This document shows, one piece after another, positions 17,156 to 25,557 of a stretch of DNA of 64,000 nucleotides (the first letter of the stretch is position 1; each line of letters starts with the position of its first letter). The DNA comes from Hyphomicrobiales bacterium. GTDB taxonomy: Bacteria > Pseudomonadota > Alphaproteobacteria > Rhizobiales > Rhizobiaceae. A model generated the notes under the pieces. It was not told where the DNA came from. It did not search any database and worked only from the letters and a program-made list of their open reading frames with translations. Where the stretch lies: the NCBI GenBank assembly GCA_900472625.1, contig UCIT01000004.1, forward strand, positions 29,913 to 93,912. Reading direction: 5' to 3'. Both the position numbers and the translations under genes were made by a program.

Positions 17156-17869
17156 ATGCGCCTGGACCAGTCACAAATCCACAATTCCCTGCTCCGCACG
17201 ATGGGGACCGACGATTTCTACATTCTCTCCACTTGGCTGGAGGCAATCGACCTACCTCGTCGTTTTGTCCTGTCGCGGTCAAACAGACCCTCTGACCACA
17301 CATACTTCCTGGAAAGCGGCATTGCCTCCGTCGTCGTCGATGCTGGAAATGGCATGGCAGCGGAAGTCTCATTGGTTGGTCGTGAGGGGTTGGTCCCGGT
17401 CACTGGCGTGCTTGGAGCGATGTCGTCACCTTTCGACGTTTTTATGCAGGTCGGTGGCCACGGATTCCGGATTGCCACCATACATCTGCTCGCCGCATGC
17501 GAGGCAAGTCTCTCGCTCAGAGCGCTGCTGAACCGGTACTTTCAGGCGACGCTTGTACAAACCTCCTACACGGCGTTTTCCAACGCCAACCATCAGATAG
17601 AGCAGCGGCTTGCTCGGTGGATACTCATGTGCCACGATCGGACTCAAGGCGACAGCGTTGCGCTCACGCACGAGTTTCTGTCCGTCATGCTGGCAGTACG
17701 CCGCCAAAGCGTCACCACGACACTCCACTCCCTCGAGGGCAAGCGCCTTATCACCTCCTCTCGAGGCTCGGTGAAGGTACGCGACCGCAAGGGCTTGGAA
17801 GCCCTTGCGGGATCGGCGTACGGCGTCCCCGAGCGAGAGTACCAGGACCTCATTCGCCCGCCGACGTGA
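17156..17869 (+). CDS. Crp/Fnr-family transcriptional regulator
   Basis: About 237 residues from the ATG at 17156, which follows GAGGAAGAG. An N-terminal effector barrel (RFVLSRSNRPSDHTYFLESG, AEVSLVGREGLVPVTGVLGA) leads to a dimer helix and a winged helix (LTHEFLSVMLAVRRQSVTTT LHSLEGKRLI region, RGSVKVRDRKGLEALA). It lacks Fnr-type cysteines. This is the subfamily common in rhizobia in which the barrel contains GREG; ligand unknown. It is convergent with the PAS gene at 17923. Confidence 0.9.
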   Translation: MRLDQSQIHNSLLRTMGTDDFYILSTWLEAIDLPRRFVLSRSNRPSDHTYFLESGIASVVVDAGNGMAAEVSLVGREGLVPVTGVLGAMSSPFDVFMQVGGHGFRIATIHLLAACEASLSLRALLNRYFQATLVQTSYTAFSNANHQIEQRLARWILMCHDRTQGDSVALTHEFLSVMLAVRRQSVTTTLHSLEGKRLITSSRGSVKVRDRKGLEALAGSAYGVPEREYQDLIRPPT

Positions 17870-17922
17870 AAGGCGAGTTATCGCTTTTCGCCATGCCACC
17901 GCGATGGCTTACGTTGAACCGC

Positions 17923-18336
17923 TCAGTGCTTCGAAAGAACCTGGACCTCCGCTCCCGCGAGTGGAATGACAATGCCGGAATATAATACTGCCAGATCATT
18001 AGCGTCGCAAAACGCCTTGCCGAAAGCCGCTACCATGCGGTACCGACTGTCGGCTCCCTTGACACGGTAGGTGTCACGCTGCGGAATATCGGCCAGAATC
18101 GTTTCGCTGATAACCTTCGCCAATCCGCTTCGGTCACTCGGGTGCACCCGCGCCATGTAGGCTTCAAGCGGCAAACCGCGAAGGGTACGATCGTAGTCGA
18201 GGCCGAAGAGCAGCGCGACAGCGCGATCTGCGAAGAGCAGGTTTCTTTCGATGTCCCAGGTGAATATCCCAGCCTCTCCTGACGCGTCCTCCTCAAACGA
18301 CCCGACCAAAGCTTTTTGATCTAAGGCAACTGTCAA
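17923..18336 (-). CDS. Single PAS-domain protein
   Basis: A 137-residue protein consisting mainly of one PAS fold: GIFTWDIERNLLFADRAVAL, LFGLDYDRTLRGLPLEAYMA, VHPSDRSGL, and the PAC end YRMVAAFGKAFCDANDLAVL. There is no kinase, cyclase or DNA-binding domain, so it would act as a sensory or partner protein, perhaps for a kinase encoded elsewhere. Ligand residues cannot be told. It is convergent with the Crp gene. Confidence 0.85.
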   Translation of the reverse strand: MTVALDQKALVGSFEEDASGEAGIFTWDIERNLLFADRAVALLFGLDYDRTLRGLPLEAYMARVHPSDRSGLAKVISETILADIPQRDTYRVKGADSRYRMVAAFGKAFCDANDLAVLYSGIVIPLAGAEVQVLSKH

Positions 18337-18644
18337 TGCAACCTCCCTTGAGCCATCTTACAATGCGCAGCTTACAGTATAAAACTGGAATTTGGAGCGA
18401 GTGTCCGGAACCGGACGAATTGGTAGAGTAGACTATTTTTCGCACTTCATTAGCATAATCTAACAGGTGCCGGTCCGTTAAAACTGTCGGCTGGACCACT
18501 TGGGAGATGTTTGTGCTCTTGCCGTTTCAATTCGGATCGCAGACACGTGATGTTGCAGTACCTTTTGCCCGATCACTCTCGACGCCCTTTCGCACTCGCG
18601 CTTTCTGAAGCATTGGTTAGCGCCTTAGCGTTGAAGGTTGCTCC
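18337..18644. other. Intergenic region between divergent PAS and receiver genes
   Basis: No gene supported. It should hold the promoters for both divergent genes. A GGAACC sequence at 18401 has no properly spaced TT motif. Confidence 0.35.
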
Positions 18645-19079
18645 ATGACAGCAATAGCCGACGCAGTGGTTTTGATAATTGAAACCGACTTGATCGTTTC
18701 TCTCGAAATCGAACGAGTACTGAGGAGGGCTGGCTTCTGTCACTTTCACATCGGTGGGAACTGCAGCTATGCGCTCTCATGGCTCGCGGACCACTCTCCG
18801 ACTGTCTGCATTATCGATGCGCATTCGAGCGACCGGCGGAGCTGCGAAGTGTTCGCTGTTTTGCGGCAACGCAGACTGCCATTTGTCGCTTACTCCGCGG
18901 ACTACCAGTCTGCTTCGGTGACTCATGGCGCGAGAGGTGGGCAATGGCTGCTCAAGCCTGCTCATCCAGAGTTGCTCGTGAGGGCAGTCGACATAGCCCT
19001 TGCGTCGAGAGAAATTCGAACTCCCGCCGGCGAGGAGCGTCGTGACGAGTGGAGACACGACAACGCGAGGATGGTATGA
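18645..19079 (+). CDS. Single-domain response regulator-like protein
   Basis: A 144-residue receiver domain without output domain. The first strand is VVLIIETDLIVSLEIERVLR with an E/D acidic pair, the likely phospho-acceptor is the Asp in VCIIDAHSSD, and the conserved Lys is in WLLKPAHPELL. The usual Thr/Ser position reads VAYSADY. The sequence is somewhat divergent from canonical CheY-like proteins. Free-standing receivers like this are typical of rhizobial general-stress networks, where they act as phosphate sinks or modulators. Confidence 0.82.
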   Translation: MTAIADAVVLIIETDLIVSLEIERVLRRAGFCHFHIGGNCSYALSWLADHSPTVCIIDAHSSDRRSCEVFAVLRQRRLPFVAYSADYQSASVTHGARGGQWLLKPAHPELLVRAVDIALASREIRTPAGEERRDEWRHDNARMV

Positions 19080-19091
19080 TGAGCCGTTACT

Positions 19092-19292
19092 GATGGTGAA
19101 CTTCCCGATGAGGAGGGCCAAGAGGTTGTCTCACGTCCTGACCTGGTGCGAGAGGTCGCGAAGATCATGATGGGTTTGGCGCAGGATGATCTCCCAACAA
19201 CCGAGAATTCCACGATCACGACCAGCGTTCGCGACGAGAAGGGAGCGCCTGTCTCGGTCTCCACGCTTGCGTTTCATATGGAATGGCGTTGA
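19092..19292 (+). pseudogene. DUF6894 family remnant lacking its N-terminus
   Basis: The plus strand encodes DGELPDEEGQEVVSRPDLVR then EVAKIMMGLAQDDLP and the closing strands TTSVRDEKGAPVSVSTLAFH, the conserved core and C-terminus of DUF6894 proteins. The opening F-F-D motif is missing: a stop codon (TGA) lies four codons upstream of DGEL and no start codon is available. It is a 5'-truncated relic of a protein like that at 8206-8454. Confidence 0.72.
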
Positions 19293-19384
19293 CCTACAAC
19301 AGTGTCGATTGGTTGGGCGGAGGCTGCTTCTGCCGTGCGCGAGCGGGGGCACTACACTACGGCAGTCTACAGTGGTCCCAGGTG

Positions 19385-19620
19385 CCGTTTCTCCATCCCC
19401 TTCGCGCACAAATGGCGCAACTTGTCTAGGTTGTACCTAGCGCTCGAAAAACGAGCAGCGGACTTGTCCCACGTTTGGACAGCATAAGGAGAAGTTCGTC
19501 ACCGTCATTCGAAGAAATCACAACACGAGTGTCCAACCGGGAAAGCAAAGCGCGCTCAGCGGCAACTGCGCGCTGTCTCATTTCATTTTCTTCGTCGTTT
19601 CAACAGTCATGTCATCCTGA
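19385..19620 (-). pseudogene. Degenerate copy of the small stress protein at 6685-6936
   Basis: The minus strand aligns over its whole length with the gene at 6685-6936. The piece EMRQRAVAAERALLSRL corresponds to EMRRRALAAEGALLFLVDRL, and DGDELLLMLSK corresponds to EGEELLVMLSK; a shift then puts WDKSAARFSSARYNLDKLRH (matching DMSAARVSSARTNLDRLRR) in another frame, and an early TGA follows the ATG. At least two frameshifts break it. Even the promoter is recognisable: GGGAC-N16-GGTT, one base from the GGAAC of the working copy. Confidence 0.82.
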
Positions 19621-19858
19621 GTTGGGACAACCACCATTGGGCTCGCTTGTCCCAGATGGCGGCATCAGGGTTTGAGCGTTAACAGCGTTCGCGACTCTCA
19701 CGCGGCGAATTCACGCGACGCCGTGTGCTTCACGATCATAACGTTTGGGCGGCTGCCAGCGAGGACGGCGGTGCGAGAAACATTGCTGAGATGTACAAGT
19801 TTGCAGATCAAGTGGGTACTTTCGGGGTGCGTGCCTTGGTCCACCAAGCCAGCAATAT

Positions 19859-19883
19859 GGAACTCAACCTCCGTTTCTGCGTT
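19859..19883 (+). promoter_or_regulatory. EcfG-type promoter, perfect consensus
   Basis: GGAAC, 16 bases, CGTT, ending 29 bases before the start codon of the DUF2934-receiver gene at 19913. Its presence argues that the two overlapping short ORFs at 19698-19916 are not genes. Confidence 0.8.
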
Positions 19884-19912
19884 TTTGCGCACGAAGCCAT
19901 GAGGAGGCAACT

Positions 19913-20464
19913 ATGAGTGACGAAAGACACGAGTGGATCGGCAAACGAGCCTACGCTCTTTGGGAAGAAGGCGGTCGGCAGGATGGTCGGGATTACGAGA
20001 ACTGGCTTCGCGCGACCGCGGATCGCGACCTGCTGGAGGCGACGCGCGCTTCTTCAGATGGTTCGGAAGTGCTCAACCGTACGCGGCGTCCTGTTTCGAA
20101 AGAAATGCGAGTTGTAAGTTCCTCCGAAAAAGTTCTCGTGGTCGACGACGAGGCCGAGATTCGTTTCAACACTGTCGCTGTACTGGAAGATGCGGGCTAC
20201 GAGACCTTCGAAGCCGCCAATGCCTCTGAAGCGTTGATCTGGCTTCAAAAGCACGACGTCAAAGTCGTCGTCACGGACGTCAATATGCCGGGGCATATGG
20301 ATGGAATGGGCCTCGCCAAGAAAATCAGAGCAGTATGGCCCAAGACGAGAGTAATCATCACCTCTGGACTAGTACGCTTACGCGCTACGGACGTGGACGA
20401 AAACGTGACTTTTCTCGCGAAGCCGGTTCGTGATCAACGCCTGCTCGAGGTCATACGCTCATAG
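19913..20464 (+). CDS. DUF2934-receiver fusion response regulator, predicted EcfG-controlled
   Basis: A 183-residue protein with an unusual layout. Residues about 5-45 match DUF2934 (WIGKRAYALWEEGGRQDGRD then YENWLRA), normally a short stand-alone rhizobial protein. Residues about 72-183 are a complete receiver domain: VLVVDDEAEIR, phospho-acceptor Asp in VVVTDVNMPG, Ser in IITSGL and Lys in FLAKPVRD. There is no output domain after it. GAGGAGG precedes the ATG and a perfect EcfG-type promoter lies upstream. It could modulate the phosphorelay feeding the general stress response, but this is inference. Confidence 0.88.
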   Translation: MSDERHEWIGKRAYALWEEGGRQDGRDYENWLRATADRDLLEATRASSDGSEVLNRTRRPVSKEMRVVSSSEKVLVVDDEAEIRFNTVAVLEDAGYETFEAANASEALIWLQKHDVKVVVTDVNMPGHMDGMGLAKKIRAVWPKTRVIITSGLVRLRATDVDENVTFLAKPVRDQRLLEVIRS

Positions 20465-20525
20465 CGTCGCAGCATTTTAATATCGGTCCTCAGGTACCCT
20501 CACATCAGAGTGATTGGAGTAGATA

Positions 20526-20930
20526 ATGCAGAACCACTTTGGACGATTGATCGATCACGTCCATATCAGAACCGAGAAGTTTCGAGAATCACAAATATTC
20601 TACGAAGCTGTGCTCGGGGCGCTGGGCAGACGGATTACCAGCCACGGCGATGGTTTTTTCTCCTCTGACGAACTGTATGTCGACAGATCAGAGGGGTACG
20701 AAAGCCGGATTCATCTGGCGTTCCAAGCCGAGGATCGCACGGCCGTTCAGCGATTTCACGCCGCCGGACTTGCGAACGGAGGCAGGGATAATGGACAGCC
20801 CGGAGAACGTTCCTATCACCTTGGATACTACGCCTGCTTCCTGCTAGACCCGAGCGGCAACAACGTTGAGGCTGTGTACCATGGCCCGGGGACGCGGTCG
20901 TCCTCCGACGTGACCACAACTCGGTCATGA
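20526..20930 (+). CDS. VOC-family (glyoxalase/dioxygenase fold) protein
   Basis: A 134-residue single VOC domain: LIDHVHIRTEKFRESQIFYE with the first metal-ligand His, a central IHLAFQAEDRTAVQRFHAAG, and the C-terminal YYACFLLDPSGNNVEAVYHG with the Glu ligand. Members bind a divalent metal and act as glyoxalase-, dioxygenase- or resistance-type enzymes; the substrate is unknown. GGAG lies before the ATG. A 3' remnant of a second copy sits at 7285-7377. Confidence 0.88.
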   Translation: MQNHFGRLIDHVHIRTEKFRESQIFYEAVLGALGRRITSHGDGFFSSDELYVDRSEGYESRIHLAFQAEDRTAVQRFHAAGLANGGRDNGQPGERSYHLGYYACFLLDPSGNNVEAVYHGPGTRSSSDVTTTRS

Positions 20931-20944
20931 TAAAAGTGTACGTC

Positions 20945-21050
20945 CGTATGGTGGCACGTCCGGGTTGGGTCTGTTCGCAGCCGGCGATTTCTTGAATTTC
21001 TGCAAAGCCCGATTGACGCCAAATGAGCTCAATCTTACGAAGCACTCGCT
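20945..21050 (-). pseudogene. Possible Crp/Fnr gene 3' remnant
   Basis: The minus strand reads LIWRQSGFAEIQEIAGCEQT, resembling the end of the Crp protein at 7405-8124 (RLCEIAGFDQTYL). DNA similarity is visible in GGTAGGTCTGATCG versus GGTTGGGTCTGTTCG and in the following CCCGCAATTTC/CCGGCGATTTC. Position also agrees: it is convergent with and directly after the VOC gene, as the intact Crp gene is after the VOC remnant at 7.3 kb. The match is short, so this is tentative. Confidence 0.42.
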
Positions 21051-21087
21051 AAACCCAATGAGGTCTCAGATGAATCCGGCATAAGGC

Positions 21088-21120
21088 GAGAGACCCTCGT
21101 GAGGGTTACGAGGGTCTCTC
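21088..21120. repeat. Strong 12-bp inverted repeat
   Basis: GAGAGACCCTCG and its exact reverse complement CGAGGGTCTCTC separated by nine bases (21088-21099, 21109-21120). It is not followed by a T tract on either strand, so a rho-independent terminator is not proven; it lies 158 bases after the VOC stop in a gene-free stretch. Confidence 0.55.
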
Positions 21121-21437
21121 CAAAAATGTCGCGGCCTGTAAGGGGCAGGTTTCGTCCGGGATGGGCGTGCGAACGATGCGACTGCCAGATTAATGGCTAG
21201 CCGCCGATGTTGTTCGGATGTCGGATCTATTTTTGTAACGGATCGCGTTGGGCAAAGGCCGAGCTTGTCAAAGCGATGACTGCGCGCGCGACTACTGCCC
21301 TTGCGAAACGATGAGCTTTCACCATTAACCTTCCAAGCCAGCTGTGATCTCGCTCACGCATACAACAAGTATCGCCATTCGTCATCCCGGTAGCCTGCGA
21401 CTTCAACCAACGTGGATCACAAAATCAGGGAGGTCCG

Positions 21438-22073
21438 ATGCCAACCGAGTTCCTTTTCAACGGGCCAGACACCGCTCGGTTTACCATCCTTTTAGCCCAC
21501 GGCGCGGGCGGACCTATGGATTCTGCGGGGATGACCACGGCAGCAGCGAACCTGGCGGCTGTCGGTTTCCGTGTCGCTCGCTTTGAATTCGCCTACATGG
21601 CGTCACGAAGATCGAGCGGCGGCCGAAAACCACCGCCACGAGCGGAGACCTTAAAAAGCGAGTATCTGTCCGCGATCAACGAGCTGGGCGCGTCGATATT
21701 GATTGTCGGCGGCCGTTCCATGGGTGGGCGGGTGGCCAGCATGATCGCAGATGAGTTGTTGGACAGTCGGAAGGCCGTGGGCCTTCTGTGTTTGGGCTAC
21801 CCGTTCCATGCGCCCGATAAACCAGAACGTCCGCGGACCGCCCACTTAGCTGACCTACGAATGCCGACTTTGATTTGCCAGGGCACGCGCGACATTTTCG
21901 GGACTCCGGAGGACGTCGAGAGTTACGAACTTTCGGACAAAATCGACATTGTGTGGTTGGAAGACGGGGACCACGGCTTGAAGCCGCGAAAGGCAATATC
22001 TGGTCTTTCGGAGGCCGATCACATGGTCACCGTGGCTGACAGCGTTGTCGAGTGGTCCAAGAGGTTGGCGTGA
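21438..22073 (+). CDS. Alpha/beta hydrolase (TEX30/KANL3-like, dienelactone-hydrolase type)
   Basis: A 211-residue hydrolase. The oxyanion-loop motif LLAHGAGGPMDSAGMT, nucleophile elbow GGRSMGGRVAS with the catalytic Ser, the Asp in CQGTRDIFGT and the His in DGDHGLKP form a complete triad. The sequence type is that of KANL3/Tex30-like bacterial hydrolases; the substrate is unknown. A GGAGG site lies directly before the ATG. It stands alone between gene-poor stretches. Confidence 0.9.
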   Translation: MPTEFLFNGPDTARFTILLAHGAGGPMDSAGMTTAAANLAAVGFRVARFEFAYMASRRSSGGRKPPPRAETLKSEYLSAINELGASILIVGGRSMGGRVASMIADELLDSRKAVGLLCLGYPFHAPDKPERPRTAHLADLRMPTLICQGTRDIFGTPEDVESYELSDKIDIVWLEDGDHGLKPRKAISGLSEADHMVTVADSVVEWSKRLA

Positions 22074-22527
22074 AGGACTGGCACGGCGTTGTTACAGGAT
22101 GTGCTCAATATCCGGTGCCACGGTTCAAACGGTCGCCACCAATCCTTTCGGAATTAATCAGATGTTGACGGACGCGAGCTGTCTTTCGCGCTTGCTTTCC
22201 GTCCGTACGCGTCGTCACTTATCGGACGCGTGGCCCTCAGCTGCCAACGTACTTGCAAGATCATGCTTTCACTATCGTTAGCGAGCCGCGGGGTAGGTTT
22301 GCGGCGAGGAGCGGGCAATCATTCCGATGCTGGCTGTTGTTGGACGCGACGCTTTTGTTCCCGCCAAATTTCAACCTGTTTTAAGCGCCTCCGCGACCTA
22401 TTGGGGTCACGGGCTTCGATACCAATTAGATGCCCATGGTGGCCTGCGCTACAAATTCAGGACTCTGTAACGAACACGACGGCCATTGAAAACTAGTCGC
22501 TAAGCTGCTCCGCTAGACCCGGCCACG
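22074..22527. other. Intergenic or decayed sequence, no supported gene
   Basis: No convincing gene. A short plus-strand ORF (about 22330-22473, beginning MLAVVGRDAFVPAKFQPVL) has protein-like composition but no recognisable family and may be a relic. Confidence 0.3.
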
Positions 22528-22716
22528 TCAAGCCATCCGAAGGCGAACGTCCACAAGTGGCACGTCTACCTCTGCGGCCAACTCGATCGCCTCTGCCACC
22601 GTTCTGGCGCCGGTCACCGTGCATCCCACAGCAAGAACGTCTTCGATTGAGAGCGCGACATCTCCCTGGTCTTCTACCGATAGCGCGTTCGCTCGAATTC
22701 TCGCTTTGACGTTAGC
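22528..22716 (-). pseudogene. Response-regulator receiver-domain remnant
   Basis: The minus strand reads ANALSVEDQGDVALSIEDVL then AVGCTVTGARTVAEAIELAA and VDVPLVDVRLRMA before a stop. This has the layout of a receiver domain from its first acidic residues (VEDQ) through helix 1 to the phospho-acceptor strand (LVDVRL), a type usually paired with HWE kinases in rhizobia. The second half of the domain, with the Thr and Lys residues, is absent and no start codon is evident. A truncated, non-functional copy. Confidence 0.58.
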
Positions 22717-22918
22717 GCCACCGCGAGAAGAAAAATCAGATTGGTCGCCGCCGGAATCGAAGTCGATAGCTTACAGACAACCGAAGACGGCGCAGAAGCG
22801 AGCCTCAAGGGCAGCGGCACAACCGTCGCTCTGCCCTCCACGCCACATCAACATCGGTTCAGGCTTAGAGCCAGCTCCCGACAATATGTTCCGATCTCTT
22901 CCGCCTGATGATCAGCCT

Positions 22919-23179
22919 CTAATCGTGCCGCTCTACATAGAGAACATGGATAAATCCTCGCGCTGAGCCCGGCATTTGATCCTTCAGGACCGTCATCGCC
23001 GTGATACGCGCTCCCGCCAGAGAGACGCCCTCGTTCAAACCCTCAATCCACGCCGTGGCGTCATCCTCACTTTGGAAGTCATTCTGGCTCCGCTGGATTT
23101 CAGTTTGAAATCGCCCGGCTCGATACCCCTCCTCCTTGCCGACTGAATACCAGTCCCTTCGCCCTGTCGTGGAAGCCAT
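22919..23179 (-). CDS. Hypothetical protein
   Basis: An 86-residue soluble protein (MASTTGRRDWYSVGKEEGYR at the start) with a helix-rich middle (DDATAWIEGLNEGVSLAGAR). Start at 23179 is preferred to the upstream start at 23263 because the longer form overlaps the next gene heavily. It lies 31 bp after the stop of the gene at 23211-23534 on the same strand, so the two are probably one operon. No family recognised. Confidence 0.6.
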   Translation of the reverse strand: MASTTGRRDWYSVGKEEGYRAGRFQTEIQRSQNDFQSEDDATAWIEGLNEGVSLAGARITAMTVLKDQMPGSARGFIHVLYVERHD

Positions 23180-23210
23180 GTCGATTAGGGAACTCCTGTC
23201 TTCTCTCCGA

Positions 23211-23534
23211 TTAACCTCGCAGTTTGTTACGAGCGGTAACCCGCGCAACGCGAGCCAGAACATAAGTCAAAGCAAGCGCTCCAACGATTTTGAGCCATGG
23301 AACCCCTGCTTCAACGGTGACCGATCCTGAAACCTCGGCGCGTCCGTAGATTGCGTCCACCTGAAGCCATAAGTCGGAAACGTCTTTTCGAAGCCACGCC
23401 ACCTCTCTGGTCTGGGCGTCCTCATCGTTGTCGAACTGACCTCCCTCGGCATCGTTGTCGGTTTCCAAAACGTCATCGAGGTGTTCCTTGAGCTGAGCGG
23501 GACTATCAAAACCTCTCGCTTTGAAGTTGGTCAT
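23211..23534 (-). CDS. Hypothetical protein with C-terminal membrane helix
   Basis: A 107-residue protein. The first 70 residues are acidic and helical (FKARGFDSPAQLKEHLDDVL, then DND/DED-rich), and residues about 82-98 form one hydrophobic segment (WLKIVGALALTYVLARVA) with a basic end, suggesting a tail-anchored inner-membrane protein. AGGAGG lies right before the ATG. Family unknown; the DUF883-like arrangement of acidic helix plus C-terminal anchor is only a loose resemblance. Confidence 0.72.
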   Translation of the reverse strand: MTNFKARGFDSPAQLKEHLDDVLETDNDAEGGQFDNDEDAQTREVAWLRKDVSDLWLQVDAIYGRAEVSGSVTVEAGVPWLKIVGALALTYVLARVARVTARNKLRG

Positions 23535-23670
23535 GAAACCCTCCTGGGTCGATTAATCTGGAGTAACAGTCGATATCGTCTGGGTAACAGTCCGCGTTTT
23601 GCCGTCGATGAGTGCGAGTTTATCGTGTGCGCCCTGACCGAGATGTGTCACGTCGTTGGATCGATTCTCG

Positions 23671-23934
23671 TTAAAATCGGACGGTTGCCTTATGCCGGCA
23701 GTCCTCCACATTGCCATTGCTGAGGGCGTCGTGGCTGTTGATCGCCTCGTCGGGCTCAGTACCGAATGACAAAACTTGAGCCAACAGCGCTTGAGCATGC
23801 TGGACGGCATTTTCCGCGCCGATATTGTTTTCAACGTTACTCATCACGACGGAGACAAGTTCGCCACCTTCTCCCAAGAACTCTACCGCTATCATCTGAC
23901 CCTCAGGGGCCACACGCGTGCTTGTGATTTCCAT
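23671..23934 (-). CDS. Small hypothetical protein, predicted EcfG-controlled
   Basis: An 87-residue protein (MEITSTRVAPEGQMIAVEFL at the start) with alternating beta strands and an Ala-rich helix (ENAVQHAQALLAQVLSF). The ATG at 23934 has a perfect AAGGAGG upstream. Twenty-four bases above lies a GGAAC-N16-AGTT site. No family recognised. The C-terminal tail (VEDCRHKATVRF) is basic. Confidence 0.72.
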   Translation of the reverse strand: MEITSTRVAPEGQMIAVEFLGEGGELVSVVMSNVENNIGAENAVQHAQALLAQVLSFGTEPDEAINSHDALSNGNVEDCRHKATVRF

Positions 23935-23957
23935 AATGTCCTCCTTGTTGCATCGAA

Positions 23958-23982
23958 AACTTCGTCGAGAAAGGATAGTTCC
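23958..23982 (-). promoter_or_regulatory. EcfG-type promoter
   Basis: On the minus strand GGAAC, 16 bases, AGTT, upstream of the gene starting at 23934. The last element differs by one base from CGTT but keeps the TT and the spacing. Confidence 0.62.
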
Positions 23983-24294
23983 GGCCCGAGACCACAAACA
24001 AAATACGAGGAGGGTCGGCATGGCGTCGACCCTCCTCTGGCCGACGTCAATTCGAACTGACGGAGTGTTAGTGTCGATGATGGACGTTAGATGATAGGGC
24101 TATCCGGACTGGCGTGGGATCGACCTCTTGATGGCGAAACGTCGCGACGATTCTCGATGTCGCTCCGATTGCATTTCCGTCGCTCAAATTTCAGTGATTT
24201 TCGGCAGAGCTAAGACAAATGACCACGCCCGCTGCGCTGACCCTTCGTGTGGCTCGCGGTGGGGGCCGCGGGAGGAACGCAAAAGAGACCTCTC
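23983..24294. other. Gene-free stretch
   Basis: No supported gene between the stress promoter and the 3' end of the cyclic-nucleotide-binding gene. A plus-strand ORF here is antisense to that gene and has no domain. Confidence 0.35.
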
Positions 24295-24744
24295 TCAGCA
24301 TGCCGATCTTGTGATGGTCAGCTCGTTCGTTGTCTGCGCCAGTCTTTCAGCCAGTCCCCGCATCACCCCGATACCGATATGCGGAAAGTCGCTGACCAAT
24401 TTGAGAAAATGCTCCTTGCTGATGCGGAGAGCCTCGACATCTGTAGATGCCCTGACTGTTGCCGTTCGGGCTGTATCGCAAAGGATGGAAATTTCGCCGA
24501 CGATCGAGTTGGGCGCAACCTCGGCGACCTTCACGTCTCCGGCCGAGGAAAGAACGCAGACTTCGGCGGTTCCCGTTAGCACGACGAACGCGGCATCGCC
24601 TTGGTCGCCTTGATGACAGAGCGCGGCTCCGCGCGGGTATTGATTGCGCTCCGACGCGAAGGCCAGAAGCTTCAATTTGGCTGGGTCGATCGTGGAAAAA
24701 ATCGGCAACCGGCGCAACATTTCGACTTCGTCACGTAGAAACAT
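24295..24744 (-). CDS. Cyclic-nucleotide-binding-domain protein
   Basis: A 149-residue stand-alone cNMP-binding domain: LRRLPIFSTIDPAKLKLLAF at the N-terminus, GAALCHQGDQGDAAFVVLTG, the phosphate-binding cassette region NSIVGEISILCDTARTATVR with the conserved Gly, Glu and Arg, and a closing C helix. There is no DNA-binding or catalytic domain, so it is not a Crp regulator but a ligand-binding module. GAGGAGG precedes the ATG. Partner and ligand are unknown. Confidence 0.9.
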   Translation of the reverse strand: MFLRDEVEMLRRLPIFSTIDPAKLKLLAFASERNQYPRGAALCHQGDQGDAAFVVLTGTAEVCVLSSAGDVKVAEVAPNSIVGEISILCDTARTATVRASTDVEALRISKEHFLKLVSDFPHIGIGVMRGLAERLAQTTNELTITRSAC

Positions 24745-24902
24745 GGCTCCTCCTCATGTTCGGGGCACCAACGTAGAGATTGTCCGGCTGGAAGCAAGCC
24801 TTCACACTCAAATCGAATAATCCCCGGCGGGGAAGTCGCCGCAGTTCCGTCTTTGAGCCAATCGGTGTTAGATCAAGGAAACACGAATCGTAGAGGACGA
24901 GA

Positions 24903-25115
24903 ATGCCGTTCTATAGAGTCACGTCTCACAGCTTGCTGGTCGAAGCCGTAAATCCTTTGGAAGCAGCCATGCGTGCTTACAGGATGTTCGACGACCGAAC
25001 GCCCACAGACTTTCAGGTTGTGGGTCCAGACGTCGAAATCGCTGAAATTCATTTGACGCCGGAGCAACAAGAGAAAGCAATAACCATCGCTTTTGCTAAG
25101 CGATCTGGCGTCTAG
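24903..25115 (+). CDS. Small hypothetical protein, related to the one at 5456
   Basis: A 70-residue protein with GAGGA before the ATG. It begins MPFYRVTSHSLLVEAVNPLE, has an Ala/Tyr/Met helix (AAMRAYRMFDD) and a valine strand (DFQVVGPDVEIAEIHL). The same succession of features appears in the protein at 5456-5671, so they are likely paralogues of an unnamed small family. An inverted repeat AGCGGG-TAACG-CCCGCT follows the stop. Confidence 0.75.
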   Translation: MPFYRVTSHSLLVEAVNPLEAAMRAYRMFDDRTPTDFQVVGPDVEIAEIHLTPEQQEKAITIAFAKRSGV

Positions 25116-25203
25116 CGGGTAACGCCCGCTGGCAAAGCTGGAGCAGCATCCGCTATTCCCGACGGCAATCCTGCTCATATCCTTTTAAAATATAAGGAGA
25201 GTG

Positions 25204-25557
25204 ATGGAAACGAGCGATGATGCTGCGCAACGACGCCAGCCGGCACACACGAGCGCCGAAATCGCTATGTTTCAAGCGGCACCCAAGACGCTATCTCGGG
25301 AACAAGGCGTTGATCGAAACCGATCCGAAGTCTTCAATATAAGTCTGGCGTTGATGAACCTATGGCACGTGGGTGTAAGGGACGCTGACCAGTTGGTCTC
25401 CCGCTTCCGAGAAGAATCGCGGGTGTGGTTCGTATTGCGGCTGGCGGCACGTCGAGAATGGCAAGTTCCGTTATCATGTTTAAACGCAAGAGCACCGTTG
25501 TGGTGGCCAAGAAACTATTGCCAGGCCTGCGCTTTTTCTTTCGACGGGCTTCGTTAG
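25204..25557 (+). CDS. Hypothetical protein, possibly frameshifted
   Basis: A 117-codon ORF starting at an ATG that follows AAGGAGAGTG. The middle (RSEVFNISLALMNLWHVGVR, DADQLVSRFREESRVWFVLR) looks like folded protein, but the last 30 residues are Cys/Trp/Pro-rich and unlike it, while another frame over the end reads MFKRKSTVVVAKKLLPGLRF. This suggests a frameshift near 25455 and a damaged C-terminus. No family recognised. Confidence 0.45.
   Translation: METSDDAAQRRQPAHTSAEIAMFQAAPKTLSREQGVDRNRSEVFNISLALMNLWHVGVRDADQLVSRFREESRVWFVLRLAARREWQVPLSCLNARAPLWWPRNYCQACAFSFDGLR

Noticed and set aside
19698..19916. Two overlapping short ORFs on opposite strands
   Set aside because: Both cover the EcfG promoter of the gene at 19913; neither has a ribosome site or known domain.
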